Assembly: GCA_015059865.1 (NCBI GenBank)
Contig: SUZP01000012.1
Span: 1-41,543, forward strand
Length of the DNA stretch: 41,543 bases
Direction of reading: 5' to 3'
Origin: Rikenellaceae bacterium
Lineage (GTDB): Bacteria; Bacteroidota; Bacteroidia; Bacteroidales; Rikenellaceae
A program made the position numbers and the translations under genes. The notes under the pieces were generated by a model that was not told where the DNA came from, made no database searches, and saw nothing but the letters and a program-made list of their open reading frames with translations. Shown one piece after another: positions 1-7,594 of this stretch. Numbering within the stretch: position 1 is the stretch's first letter; each line of letters begins with the position of its first letter.

Positions 1-39
1 ACCTTGCAACTTTGGTTACTTCTAACATTGCAAACGCAA

Positions 40-58
40 CTGTAAAATAATTTTACAG
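40..58. repeat. 19-bp palindrome near the left edge
   Basis: The two arms CTGTAAAA and TTTTACAG face each other around a 3-nt centre. It lies in the tail of whatever transcript enters from the left, 48 bp before a terminator. It may be an operator or a weak hairpin; nothing in the sequence decides which. Confidence 0.4.
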
Positions 59-105
59 CATAATTTTAGGGTAGAGGTCTTTGACCGAAGCCTAATGATA
101 ATAGA

Positions 106-139
106 GATGCGCTCCCCGAAATCGAGGAGCGCATCTTTT
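106..139 (+). terminator. Rho-independent terminator of a gene left of the window
   Basis: A 10-bp perfect stem (GATGCGCTCC, 106-115, with GGAGCGCATC, 126-135) closes a 10-nt loop and runs straight into TTTT. The T-run is on the plus side only, so it ends a plus-strand unit whose coding part lies outside the window. Confidence 0.8.
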
Positions 140-153
140 CTAAAAAATATGTA

Positions 154-184
154 TTGACAAAGGGGTTTCGATGTTGTATATTTG
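154..184 (+). promoter_or_regulatory. Bacteroidetes-type promoter of the 206-811 gene
   Basis: TTG at 154-156, a 20-nt spacer and TATATTTG at 177-184 match the Bacteroides consensus (-33 TTTG, -7 TAnnTTTG). The ATG at 206 lies 21 nt beyond the -7 box, which supports that start over an upstream in-frame TTG at 182 that overlaps the box. Confidence 0.75.
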
Positions 185-205
185 CACCGAAAATCCCTTT
201 TAATT

Positions 206-811
206 ATGAAAAAATTTCTACTCATCTATGCGATGGGGGCGACACTGCTTGCCATCGCTTGCGGTGTTATACTGCACCGCACTCATCGTGAGGTCGCACG
301 ACTTCGCAACAACAACGAGGCTCTCACCACCGAGACAACCCTCTATCGCACACGCCTCGACGAGTCGGCAGCTTCGGTCGTAGCCCTGCAACACAAACTC
401 AAAGAGTATCGCGAACAACACGCGCACGACACCAAGCGGATAAAGGCTCTTGGCGTACGCCTACGGCGTGTAGAGAGTATAGCTACCGCAGCCTCACAAA
501 CAAAAATCGAGACTGTAACTCCTCTGCACGACACCTTATTTCTCGACCGTCTGCTCCCCGACACCGCCTCAATATTTCGTTGGAGCGACAATTGGGTACG
601 CATCGAGGGTACCATCCGCAATGGCAAGGCTGAATGTCGTATCGAGAGTATCGACACCCTTCGTCAGGTGATACATCGTGTACCGCGCAAATTTCTATTT
701 TTCCGCTACGGCACCAAGGCCATACGACAAGAGATAATCTCCTCGAACCCTCACACGCGCATCGTCTACGCGGAGTATATCGAACTGCCTAAGCGACAAC
801 GCAAGAGATAA
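206..811 (+). CDS. Small membrane-anchored coiled-coil protein (DUF6549-like)
   Basis: This 201-residue protein has one N-terminal membrane segment (about residues 3-24), then a charged, Leu/Arg-rich stretch to about residue 95 that should form a coiled coil, then a compact C-terminal part with the run RKFLFFRYGTKAIRQEI. That tail is what I associate, from memory, with the Bacteroidales family DUF6549, often found in prophages and integrated elements. The build (one membrane helix plus coiled coil) resembles an inner-membrane spanin, but no lysis genes are nearby, so a lysis role is only a thought. It has its own promoter and is convergent with the FKBP gene. The ATG at 206 was chosen because the earlier TTG overlaps the -7 box. 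Family assignment is moderate; function is unknown. Confidence 0.7.
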   Translation: MKKFLLIYAMGATLLAIACGVILHRTHREVARLRNNNEALTTETTLYRTRLDESAASVVALQHKLKEYREQHAHDTKRIKALGVRLRRVESIATAASQTKIETVTPLHDTLFLDRLLPDTASIFRWSDNWVRIEGTIRNGKAECRIESIDTLRQVIHRVPRKFLFFRYGTKAIRQEIISSNPHTRIVYAEYIELPKRQRKR

Positions 812-816
812 AAAGA

Positions 817-848
817 GTGGAGGAGCGATTATTCTGTCGCTCCTCCAC
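817..848. terminator. Bidirectional terminator between convergent genes
   Basis: A 12-bp perfect stem (817-828 with 837-848) encloses an 8-nt loop. The minus-strand side continues into TCTTTTT, so it mainly serves the FKBP gene ending at 870. The plus side, serving the 206-811 gene, has only a weak T-rich tail. Confidence 0.8.
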
Positions 849-869
849 ACTCCTTATTATATCGCAAAA

Positions 870-1967
870 CTACTTTGCAGGCTCAGCCTTAACCTCCTCA
901 GCAGCAGGTGCTACCTCCTCAGCAGGAGCCGCAACAGCAGCTGGCATAACATCGAGAAGCTCAACCTCGAACTCCAAAGCCTCGTTAGGGCCAATCAACT
1001 GACCTGCGCCACGACGACCATAAGCCAACTCAGCAGGGATGTAGAGCTTAATCTTACCACCTGGGCCAACGAGCTTCATACCCTCAGTCCAACCCTTGAT
1101 AACACGGTTGAGTGGGAACTCGATAGGCTCATCCTCTTCAAGAAGGTTGCCCTTCTCGTCGAACATACCTGGGCGCTGTGCGCGAATCATCTCTTGCTGC
1201 TCCTTCGAACGGTCCTCGAAACGCGAAGCGTCGAACACTGTTCCATCCTGCAAACGACCAACATAGTGTACTCTAACTGTATCAGCATCCTCCTTTGCGG
1301 CACGCTCCATATCACCAGACTTGATAACCTTGTAGAGCAAGCCACTCTCGGTCTTCTTCACGCCAAAGCCCTTCTCCTTCTTTTCGAGCCACTTAGCCGA
1401 ACGCTCAGCAATCTCAGCTGGGCGAACAACCATAAAGTAATTCTGCAAGAACATCATAATATCCTGCTCCGAAATCTCGGTGCTACCCTGATAAGCATCC
1501 TCCAAACCTTTGAGAGTCCAATAGTACTGGATAGGGAACTGGCTCTTTGCAACATTTGTACCGATATCGTTACCGAAAGCATACGAAATATCCTCGCACT
1601 CCTCTGCGTTAGTGAAGAAGTTGAATGTAGCAGTCGAGTCAGCCAAGAGAGTCTCCTGCTGTGCAGCACGACGCTCAGGGAGAGTCTGGCTGAAGAATGT
1701 GCGAAGAAGCTCAATCGACTCCTCGTGAGCCTGCTTCGACTTGTTGGTCAAGCCACCTTTGAGACCACTCTTTACGCTCTCAATGTCGAATGGAACATCG
1801 CTGAGCTGCATTCTGATACTATTACCGATGTTTGCTCCGAGGCAGTACGACAACGAGTCCAAAGTTGCGGTGTCGCCCTCTACAATTTTAACGCCCTTGC
1901 TATTTCCGCAAGAGACAACCAATGCAGCACAAGCAAGTGCAGCAATTGCCATAAATGTCTTTCTCAT
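870..1967 (-). CDS. FKBP-type peptidyl-prolyl cis-trans isomerase, lipoprotein
   Basis: A 365-residue envelope foldase expected to catalyse proline isomerisation. A lipoprotein signal ends at Cys20 (VVSC). Two helical FKBP_N-like units follow, recognisable by the related segments around SYCLGANIG (40-48) and SYAFGNDIG (128-136). The catalytic FKBP domain runs from about 205 to 342 and keeps the pocket residues: HYVG at 234-237, VFD at 244-246, VIKGW at 289-293 and AYG at 315-317. An unusual acidic insert (about 250-283) sits between the FDAS strand and the VIKGW strand. The C-terminus (342-365) is a low-complexity Ala/Pro/Glu tail. It lies 93 bp downstream of a second FKBP-like lipoprotein on the same strand. 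Family call is secure; the substrate is unknown. Confidence 0.93.
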   Translation of the reverse strand: MRKTFMAIAALACAALVVSCGNSKGVKIVEGDTATLDSLSYCLGANIGNSIRMQLSDVPFDIESVKSGLKGGLTNKSKQAHEESIELLRTFFSQTLPERRAAQQETLLADSTATFNFFTNAEECEDISYAFGNDIGTNVAKSQFPIQYYWTLKGLEDAYQGSTEISEQDIMMFLQNYFMVVRPAEIAERSAKWLEKKEKGFGVKKTESGLLYKVIKSGDMERAAKEDADTVRVHYVGRLQDGTVFDASRFEDRSKEQQEMIRAQRPGMFDEKGNLLEEDEPIEFPLNRVIKGWTEGMKLVGPGGKIKLYIPAELAYGRRGAGQLIGPNEALEFEVELLDVMPAAVAAPAEEVAPAAEEVKAEPAK

Positions 1968-2023
1968 AATCTTTTACTATTTTGTTTGTTTAAGAAATTC
2001 TTTTATTCTGTTTACAAATCGCG

Positions 2024-2031
2024 CAAAGATA
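2024..2031 (-). promoter_or_regulatory. Candidate -7 box for the 870-1967 gene
   Basis: Read on the minus strand this is TATCTTTG, a perfect TAnnTTTG, 56 nt upstream of the ATG at 1967. No convincing TTG lies at the -33 distance, so it is weaker than the other promoters listed. Confidence 0.45.
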
Positions 2032-2060
2032 ACGAAAATTTATAATTATTCGTACACCTG

Positions 2061-2735
2061 CTACCTATTATATTTAATATCAAGTATCTTGACATCGTAG
2101 TTGAGCATAACATTCGCACCTATGCCGAGCTCCTTGTTACCCTCCACATCGTATGCCGTCTTCGATGGCAACCAAGCATTGAAGGTCGCGCCATTGCCCG
2201 CCATCTTTACAACCTCCTGCAAACCACTCACAAGGTTGCGATAGGAGTCACGCAGGGTGTCGGCTTCGACAATTACGCGCCCCTGCTCATCGGTGATTTT
2301 ATATGCGATTTTCACAGTGTCGCGCATCGACATATAGCCCGAATGGCTTTGGTCGCCAAGTTCTATAATCTTGTAAGTCACACCACTACGAGTACGAACA
2401 TACTTACGGTCGCGCTTGCTTAAATCGGTCAAATATTGCTCTTGGTAGGCCTTTGCCTTCTCGTGTACGAAGTAGGTCTTCTCGGCGAGGTAGAAGTCAC
2501 GAGCCTCCTCCAAGGTCATCTTGGCAGAGCCGTTATAGACATCACGAATTGCCGCACACACAGCCTCGACATTGAGCGTAGAGTCCATCTCCATAAGCGA
2601 GTGTCCAACATTCAGACCTATTACATAGGAGAGAGTATCAGCATCGCCACCAAGTTTTGCCGTACGCTTTCCGCACGAGAAAAGGGCACCACCAAAGAGG
2701 AGTACCACCACAATATATTTCACCAATTTAGCCAT
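2061..2735 (-). CDS. FKBP-like lipoprotein with degenerate active site
   Basis: This 224-residue protein starts with a lipoprotein signal ending at Cys21 (LFSC). It shares the layout of its neighbour: a helical FKBP_N-like part (SYVIGLNVGHSL) and a C-terminal FKBP-like fold beginning at RSGVTYKIIELG. The residues that line the isomerase pocket are mostly lost: the HYVG strand reads IAYKI, the VFD strand reads IVEAD, and VIKGW is replaced by LVSGLQEV with no Trp. It may therefore bind or chaperone rather than isomerise; that is inference. It is 93 bp upstream of the catalytically intact FKBP gene, so the two may share a transcript, although the second also has a possible -7 box of its own. Confidence 0.85.
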   Translation of the reverse strand: MAKLVKYIVVVLLFGGALFSCGKRTAKLGGDADTLSYVIGLNVGHSLMEMDSTLNVEAVCAAIRDVYNGSAKMTLEEARDFYLAEKTYFVHEKAKAYQEQYLTDLSKRDRKYVRTRSGVTYKIIELGDQSHSGYMSMRDTVKIAYKITDEQGRVIVEADTLRDSYRNLVSGLQEVVKMAGNGATFNAWLPSKTAYDVEGNKELGIGANVMLNYDVKILDIKYNR

Positions 2736-2832
2736 AATATCACAATCGAATACTCTCTATTTTTTCGAGATATCCAAGCGACAAAAATACAAAAAATATT
2801 ATAAAAATGTTACAACCACGCACGAAACCAAC

Positions 2833-2851
2833 TATATTTGTGCTAAATTTG
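2833..2851 (+). promoter_or_regulatory. Two overlapping-range -7 boxes before pdxB
   Basis: TATATTTG (2833-2840) and TAAATTTG (2844-2851) both fit TAnnTTTG and lie 11 bp apart, ahead of the ATG at 2878. Neither has a good TTG at -33. They could give two starts or one may be fortuitous. Confidence 0.5.
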
Positions 2852-2877
2852 CACTAATAAAGCCATTTTTATCTACT

Positions 2878-3873
2878 ATGAAGGTAGTTGTTGATAGGGA
2901 CATTCCTTTCATACAGGGTATATTAGAGCCTTTCGCTGAGGTAGAATACATTGCAGGTCGCTCCTTTACAAAGGAGGTCGTTTGCGATGCTGACGCCCTT
3001 GTTGTGCGAACACGAACTCGTTGCAATAGCGACCTGCTCGAAGGTTCGCGCGTGCAGTTTATAGCCACAGCAACCATAGGCTTTGACCATATCGACATTG
3101 ACTACTGTCGCCGCCACAATATCGCCATTGCGACCTCGGCAGGATGCAATGCAAGAGGCGTATTGCAATGGGTATCAGCAGCTTTGGCACTACTTGCCAA
3201 ACGCGATGGATTTATCCCACAGCAGCGCACATTAGGCATTGTAGGTGTAGGAAATGTCGGCCGCCTTATCAAGGAGTATGCCGAGGCGTGGGGCTTCCGT
3301 ACAGTCTGCTCCGACCCTCCGCGCGAGGAGCGCGAACATCTCGGTTTTGTCTCGCTCGAAGAGGTTTTGCAACAGGCCGATATCGTTACGCTTCACACGC
3401 CCCTCAACGACACAACGCGACACCTCATAAACAGCGAAAACATCGCACTTCTCCATTCGGGCGCAACGCTTATCAACGCCTCGCGCGGAGAGTGTGTCGC
3501 TACTGAGGCTACACGCCGCAACGATCTAACATACATTACCGATGTCTGGGAGAACGAGCCAAACATAGAGGGCGATTACCTTGCAAAATCGATTGTTGCA
3601 ACACCACATATCGCCGGTTATTCGGCTCAGGGCAAGGCCAATGCCACAGCCTTGGCGGTGCAGGCCTTGGCACAGCACTTCAACCTACCTCTATTAGGTT
3701 GGCGACCTATCGAAGTGGAGGCGGTGATGCCAAGGTCGATTTCGTGGGAGGAGATGTGTTCCACAATCGAGGAGTACTGCAACCTCGAAAATGAGAGCAA
3801 CACGCTCCGCAACAACCCCGAACACTTTGAGTCGCTCCGCAGCAACTACCACTACCGCGGAGAATACTTTTAA
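2878..3873 (+). CDS. pdxB: Erythronate-4-phosphate dehydrogenase
   Basis: PdxB oxidises 4-phosphoerythronate in the DXP-dependent route to pyridoxal 5'-phosphate (vitamin B6). The 331 residues show the D-2-hydroxyacid dehydrogenase fold: the nucleotide-binding loop GVGNVG (123-128), the catalytic Arg in NASRGE (R203), the Glu in WENEP (E227) and the His in TPHIAGYS (H244). The GFDHID segment (68-73) and SAGCNARGV (87-95) are PdxB-like. E. coli PdxB is about 378 residues; this one is shorter at the C-terminus, so the dimerisation domain is reduced. It is preceded by its own -7 boxes and followed by an AT-rich repeat, so it is probably transcribed alone. Other D-hydroxyacid dehydrogenases are the alternative, but the motif set favours PdxB. 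Confidence 0.9.
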   Translation: MKVVVDRDIPFIQGILEPFAEVEYIAGRSFTKEVVCDADALVVRTRTRCNSDLLEGSRVQFIATATIGFDHIDIDYCRRHNIAIATSAGCNARGVLQWVSAALALLAKRDGFIPQQRTLGIVGVGNVGRLIKEYAEAWGFRTVCSDPPREEREHLGFVSLEEVLQQADIVTLHTPLNDTTRHLINSENIALLHSGATLINASRGECVATEATRRNDLTYITDVWENEPNIEGDYLAKSIVATPHIAGYSAQGKANATALAVQALAQHFNLPLLGWRPIEVEAVMPRSISWEEMCSTIEEYCNLENESNTLRNNPEHFESLRSNYHYRGEYF

Positions 3874-3877
3874 GATA

Positions 3878-3960
3878 GAGAGTAGTTAGTAGTTAGTAGT
3901 GAGTAGTGAGTTGTTGAAAAAATAACTTTTAACTTTTAGTTTTTAACTTTTAATTTATTT
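3878..3960. repeat. AGTAGT-type and TTAACTTTT-type intergenic repeat
   Basis: Directly after pdxB come near-tandem AGTAGTTAGT / GTGAGTAGTGAG words (3878-3913), then an AT-rich run of TAACTTTTAACTTTTAG units (3921-3950). The same two kinds of word recur elsewhere in the window (32719-32755, 37617-37640, 19558-19585, 26957-26980), always between genes or at a gene end. Confidence 0.7.
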
Positions 3961-3962
3961 AC

Positions 3963-3970
3963 TACCTTTG
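3963..3970 (+). promoter_or_regulatory. -7 box immediately before pyrD
   Basis: TACCTTTG is a perfect TAnnTTTG and ends only 7 nt before the pyrD ATG at 3978, so the transcript should have almost no 5' leader. No clear -33 TTG is visible; the region upstream is the TTAACTTTT repeat. Confidence 0.6.
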
Positions 3971-3977
3971 CGCCGTT

Positions 3978-5048
3978 ATGAAGGGTATTTTACATATCAT
4001 ATCACGCCTATTTGGTGCTGAACGAGCCCACTCGTGCGCAATATTTTTGTTGCGTATTGCCGACAAATTGCCTATGGCAAAGTGGTTGCTACACAAGATT
4101 TACGCCACCGAGGATACCGCCTTGGAGCGTGAGGTCTTTGGTATGCACTTCCGCAATCCAATTGGCTTAGCTGCGGGTTTCGACCGCAATGGCGAGGTCT
4201 TTCGACCATTGTCGGCTCTCGGCTTCGGATTTGTGGAGATTGGCACCGTTACGCCACGACCACAACAAGGAAATCCCAAGCCGCGCATCTTCTCACTTCA
4301 AAACGATAAGGCCATAATAAACCGCATAGGACTTGCGTCAAAGGGCTTGGAGGCTGTGATAAACAATTTGCGCCACGACCACAAGGGCATAATCATAGGT
4401 TGCAACATCGGTAAGAACACCGTAACGCCGCCCGAAGATGCTCCGATGGACTATCTGCGTGTATTCCGCAACCTCTACCAGTACATCGACTACTTTGCCG
4501 TGAATGTGAGTTACAACACCACGCACAAGCAGTATGTACCTCGCACACGCGAGAGCATAATGAGAATATTGGAGCCTCTCTTCGACTTTCGTAGAGGGCA
4601 AAATCAGTATCGCCCGATACTACTGAAAATATCGCCTGACTTGACCAATGAGGAGATAGATTTGATGACCGACATAATGGTCGATACGCCCCTTGATGGC
4701 ATTATCGCCACCAACGCTACAACCCATCCTCAGGAGCTCACAACGCCGCAGGAGGAGCTGCGCAAGGTGGGCATCGGAGCTGTCAGCGGCTCGCCTCTCA
4801 CCGAGCGAGCTATCGAGGTGGTGCGCCGCATCTATGAACGATGCAACGGTACCTATCCTATCATCGGTGTCGGTGGTCTGATGACAGGCGAGGATGTAAA
4901 GCGTATGATGGAGGCAGGAGCAACCCTCGTGCAGGTATATACGGGATTTGTATATAATGGAGTAGGCTTCGCCGGCGATTTGTGCAAGAGCCTTATCGCG
5001 CCCGAAGTTACCCAGCCTTCCGAAACTTCCGAAACGGATAATCAATAG
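3978..5048 (+). CDS. pyrD: Quinone-dependent dihydroorotate dehydrogenase (class 2)
   Basis: PyrD oxidises dihydroorotate to orotate in pyrimidine synthesis, feeding electrons to the quinone pool at the cytoplasmic membrane. The 356 residues include the class 2 N-terminal helical extension before the barrel, NPIGLAAGFDRNG, the signature EIGTVTPRPQQGNPKPR, the FMN-site strand ILLKISPDL and GVGGLMTGED near the end. One oddity: the active-site segment, usually a Ser followed by Cys/Ser-Pro-Asn, reads NVSYNTT around S178, keeping the Ser base but losing the Pro-Asn. cinA starts 3 nt after the stop, so the two are an operon. Assignment is firm; the altered segment deserves a check. Confidence 0.93.
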   Translation: MKGILHIISRLFGAERAHSCAIFLLRIADKLPMAKWLLHKIYATEDTALEREVFGMHFRNPIGLAAGFDRNGEVFRPLSALGFGFVEIGTVTPRPQQGNPKPRIFSLQNDKAIINRIGLASKGLEAVINNLRHDHKGIIIGCNIGKNTVTPPEDAPMDYLRVFRNLYQYIDYFAVNVSYNTTHKQYVPRTRESIMRILEPLFDFRRGQNQYRPILLKISPDLTNEEIDLMTDIMVDTPLDGIIATNATTHPQELTTPQEELRKVGIGAVSGSPLTERAIEVVRRIYERCNGTYPIIGVGGLMTGEDVKRMMEAGATLVQVYTGFVYNGVGFAGDLCKSLIAPEVTQPSETSETDNQ

Positions 5049-5051
5049 AGG

Positions 5052-6287
5052 ATGAAAGCTACAATTATAACCATTGGTGATGAGATTTTGATAGGTCAAA
5101 TTCTCGACACCAACTCGCGCTACATTTCGCGTGCTTTGAATGCACACGGTATAGTCGTTGCCGAACGCACCTCAATCGGCGATAGGCGCGACCAGATAGT
5201 CGCAACACTCGACCGCGCACTCGCCGAGAGCGACATCGTAATCATCACAGGAGGCTTAGGTCCAACAAAAGATGACATCACGAAGCACACCTTATGCAAC
5301 TACTTCGGCTCGATAATGCGCTATGACGAGGTCGAGGCGGAGCATATCCGCACGCTACTCGCGGCACGCAACATAGCCTTCAACGAGCTCAACCGAGGGC
5401 AGGCAATGGTGCCCGAATGTTGCACCGTATTGCACAACGCTCACGGCACAGCTCCCGGTATGTGGTTTGAACATAACGGGCGCGTTGTGGTGTCGCTACC
5501 GGGCGTTCCATTCGAGATGCAACACCTCATCGATGAAGAGGTTATGCCACGACTCAAAGCACACTTCGACTTGCGCGAGATAGTACATCGCACGATGATT
5601 ACCTTCGGCATTGCCGAGTCGATTTTGGCGGAGCGCATTGCGCAATGGGAGGATGCTCTGCCCGAATATCTCCACCTCGCCTATCTCCCTGCGCCAAATG
5701 TGGTGCGATTGCGATTATCAGCCTACGAGGTTGAGGGCAAGGAGGTGCGCCACGAGATTGACCGACAGTTCGCAACGCTGCGCACCATCATCCCCGACAA
5801 TATTGCAGGCTTCGAGGATGCCTCAGTTGAGGAGTTGGTGCATAATATCCTTATCGAGAGGGGCGACACGCTCGCCGTAGCCGAGAGTTGCACGGGCGGT
5901 ACGATAGCCTCGAAATTTACTGCACAAGCGGGCGCATCGGCCTACTTCCTCTGCGGTGTAGTGTCGTACAGCAACGAGGCAAAGTGCAATGTTTTGGGTG
6001 TAAATCCGAGAGATATAGAGCAGTATGGCGCTGTATCGGAGCAAGTAGCCAAGGCTATGGCTGAGGGCGCACGAGTCGTTTCAGGGGCAAAATTTGCCAT
6101 TTCAACGACTGGCATTGCGGGACCAACGGGAGGCTCGGCCGAGAAACCTGTCGGCACGGTGTGGATTGGTGTGGCGACACCCGAAAAGAATTTCGCCGTG
6201 TTAAAGAATTGTGGCACAGACCGTTCCCAAATTATATCGCGAGCTACGGCATACGCTATCGCCTTGTTGTACGAGGAGATTAAATAG
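5052..6287 (+). CDS. cinA: CinA family protein with nicotinamide-nucleotide amidohydrolase domain
   Basis: A 411-residue two-domain protein. The N-terminal half is the molybdopterin-binding-like CinA domain (GDEILIGQILDTNS near residue 9; ITGGLGPTKDD near residue 71), linked in related proteins to ADP-ribose pyrophosphatase activity. The C-terminal half is the PncC-type domain (AVAESCTGGTIAS and STTGIAGPTGGS) that deamidates NMN in NAD salvage. Length is normal for full CinA. It starts 3 nt after pyrD and is followed by a terminator, so it is the last gene of that operon. The competence link in the name is historical and not implied here. Confidence 0.93.
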   Translation: MKATIITIGDEILIGQILDTNSRYISRALNAHGIVVAERTSIGDRRDQIVATLDRALAESDIVIITGGLGPTKDDITKHTLCNYFGSIMRYDEVEAEHIRTLLAARNIAFNELNRGQAMVPECCTVLHNAHGTAPGMWFEHNGRVVVSLPGVPFEMQHLIDEEVMPRLKAHFDLREIVHRTMITFGIAESILAERIAQWEDALPEYLHLAYLPAPNVVRLRLSAYEVEGKEVRHEIDRQFATLRTIIPDNIAGFEDASVEELVHNILIERGDTLAVAESCTGGTIASKFTAQAGASAYFLCGVVSYSNEAKCNVLGVNPRDIEQYGAVSEQVAKAMAEGARVVSGAKFAISTTGIAGPTGGSAEKPVGTVWIGVATPEKNFAVLKNCGTDRSQIISRATAYAIALLYEEIK

Positions 6288-6313
6288 CACCAACAGCGTT
6301 TTATACATAGTAT

Positions 6314-6344
6314 AAGGGGCGATTTTACATCGCTCCTTATTTTG
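6314..6344 (+). terminator. Terminator of pyrD-cinA
   Basis: A 9-bp stem with one G-U pair (6314-6322 with 6330-6338) and a 7-nt loop is followed by ATTTTG. The T-run doubles as the -33 TTTG of the next promoter, so the two units are packed tightly. Confidence 0.7.
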
Positions 6345-6372
6345 TTTTACTCCCCAAATTTTATTACCTTTG
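6341..6372 (+). promoter_or_regulatory. Promoter of the RND efflux operon
   Basis: TTTG (6341-6344), exactly 20 nt, and TACCTTTG (6365-6372) form a textbook Bacteroidetes promoter. The ATG at 6435 follows after a leader of about 60 nt. No nearby regulator gene or obvious operator is seen. Confidence 0.85.
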
Positions 6373-6434
6373 TGCAACTTTTTCGGGAGATTGTTAGCTC
6401 TATAACAGAAATACAACAACAAAAAATAGATAAT

Positions 6435-7565
6435 ATGACAAAAAAATTACTTTCAGGTTTGATGCTTTGCCTTATTGCAACTCTTCCATTGGTGGGTTGC
6501 AAGAAGGAGACCACAAAAACAAAGCGCACTCGTGAGTACAACGCGATGATTCTCCAAACTGCATCGCGCAAGCTCAGTTCGACCTACTCGGCAACAATCC
6601 GAGGTAAGCAGGATGTCGATATCCGCCCAAAGGTGCAGGGCTACATCACCGACATCAAGGTTAAGGAGGGCTCGATTGTTCGTCAAGGACAGACTCTCTT
6701 CGTAATCGACCAAGTACCTTATCAGGCTGCTCTTGCTACGGCAGAGGCAAATGTTGATGTAGCAAAGGCTCAGGTCGATGCAGCCGAGCTCTCGGCTACA
6801 AGTAAGGAGAAGTTGTTCGAGCAGAACATCATCTCGGACTTCGACCTCCGTATGGCTCGCACAACATTGGCAAGTGCTAAGGCTCAGCTCGCACAGGCTC
6901 GCGCAAATGAGCTCACTGCAAGTAACAACCTCTCCTACACCTTGGTAAAGAGCCCAGTTGATGGCGTTGTCGGCACACTCCCATTCCGTGTCGGCACACT
7001 CGTAAGCCCTTCGGACTCGACACCTATGACCTCGGTGTCGGATAACTCGGAGATGTATGTCTACTTCTCGCTCAGCGAGAGTCAGGTATTGTCGCTCAAA
7101 CGCCAATATGGTGCACTCGAAAATGCGTTGCAGGAGTTGCCAATGGTGCAGTTGCAGTTGAGCGATGGTACAATCTACTCGGAGAAGGGGCGTATCGAGG
7201 CTATTTCGGGTATTATAGACCCTACGACAGGCTCGGTAACTATTCGCGCTAAGTTCCCTAACAAGAAGCGCCTGTTGCTCTCGGGTGGTTCGGGAACGAT
7301 TCTCCTGCCTCACCGTCAGGAGGGCTGCGTGGTCATCCCTCAGCAGGCTACATTCGAGGTGCAGGACAAGGTATACGCATATAAGGTGGAGAATGGTACT
7401 GCTAAGGCTACCATCATCGGAGTCTTCGAGATTAGCAACGGTAAGGAGTATATCGTCGAGTCAGGCCTGATGGAGGGCGACACCATCATCATCGAGGGTA
7501 TCGGCTTGTTGCGTGACGACACTCCTGTAAAGATTAAGGAGTTTGTAAACCTCAAAAAGAGATAG
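6435..7565 (+). CDS. RND efflux periplasmic adaptor (membrane fusion) lipoprotein
   Basis: The adaptor of a tripartite drug/solute pump, bridging the inner-membrane RND pump and the outer-membrane channel. The start at 6435 gives 376 residues beginning MTKKLL with a lipoprotein signal (LPLVGC). The biotinyl-lipoyl half-motif (DVDIRPKVQGYITDIKVKEG), the paired helical hairpin (about residues 90-150, rich in Ala/Lys/Gln) and the returning lipoyl half (VKSPVDGVVGTLPF) appear in the expected order, then beta-barrel and membrane-proximal parts. An upstream in-frame ATG at 6342 lies between the -33 and -7 boxes and is rejected. It is the first gene of the operon, 29 bp before the pump gene. Substrates cannot be predicted. 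Confidence 0.92.
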   Translation: MTKKLLSGLMLCLIATLPLVGCKKETTKTKRTREYNAMILQTASRKLSSTYSATIRGKQDVDIRPKVQGYITDIKVKEGSIVRQGQTLFVIDQVPYQAALATAEANVDVAKAQVDAAELSATSKEKLFEQNIISDFDLRMARTTLASAKAQLAQARANELTASNNLSYTLVKSPVDGVVGTLPFRVGTLVSPSDSTPMTSVSDNSEMYVYFSLSESQVLSLKRQYGALENALQELPMVQLQLSDGTIYSEKGRIEAISGIIDPTTGSVTIRAKFPNKKRLLLSGGSGTILLPHRQEGCVVIPQQATFEVQDKVYAYKVENGTAKATIIGVFEISNGKEYIVESGLMEGDTIIIEGIGLLRDDTPVKIKEFVNLKKR

Positions 7566-7594
7566 GAGTAACCTCAAAATAAGGAGAAACAGAG

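Noticed and set aside
1..105. A tRNA or small RNA gene at the left edge
   Set aside because: No cloverleaf or conserved T-loop sequence could be found; only a palindrome and a terminator are visible.
1194..2045. A 283-codon open frame on the plus strand across the FKBP gene
   Set aside because: It is antisense to a clear FKBP protein, and its translation has low-complexity Leu/Ser content with no family features.
6453..7313. A 286-codon antisense frame in the adaptor gene
   Set aside because: It is opposite an obvious membrane fusion protein with conserved lipoyl motifs; a product of the codon bias.
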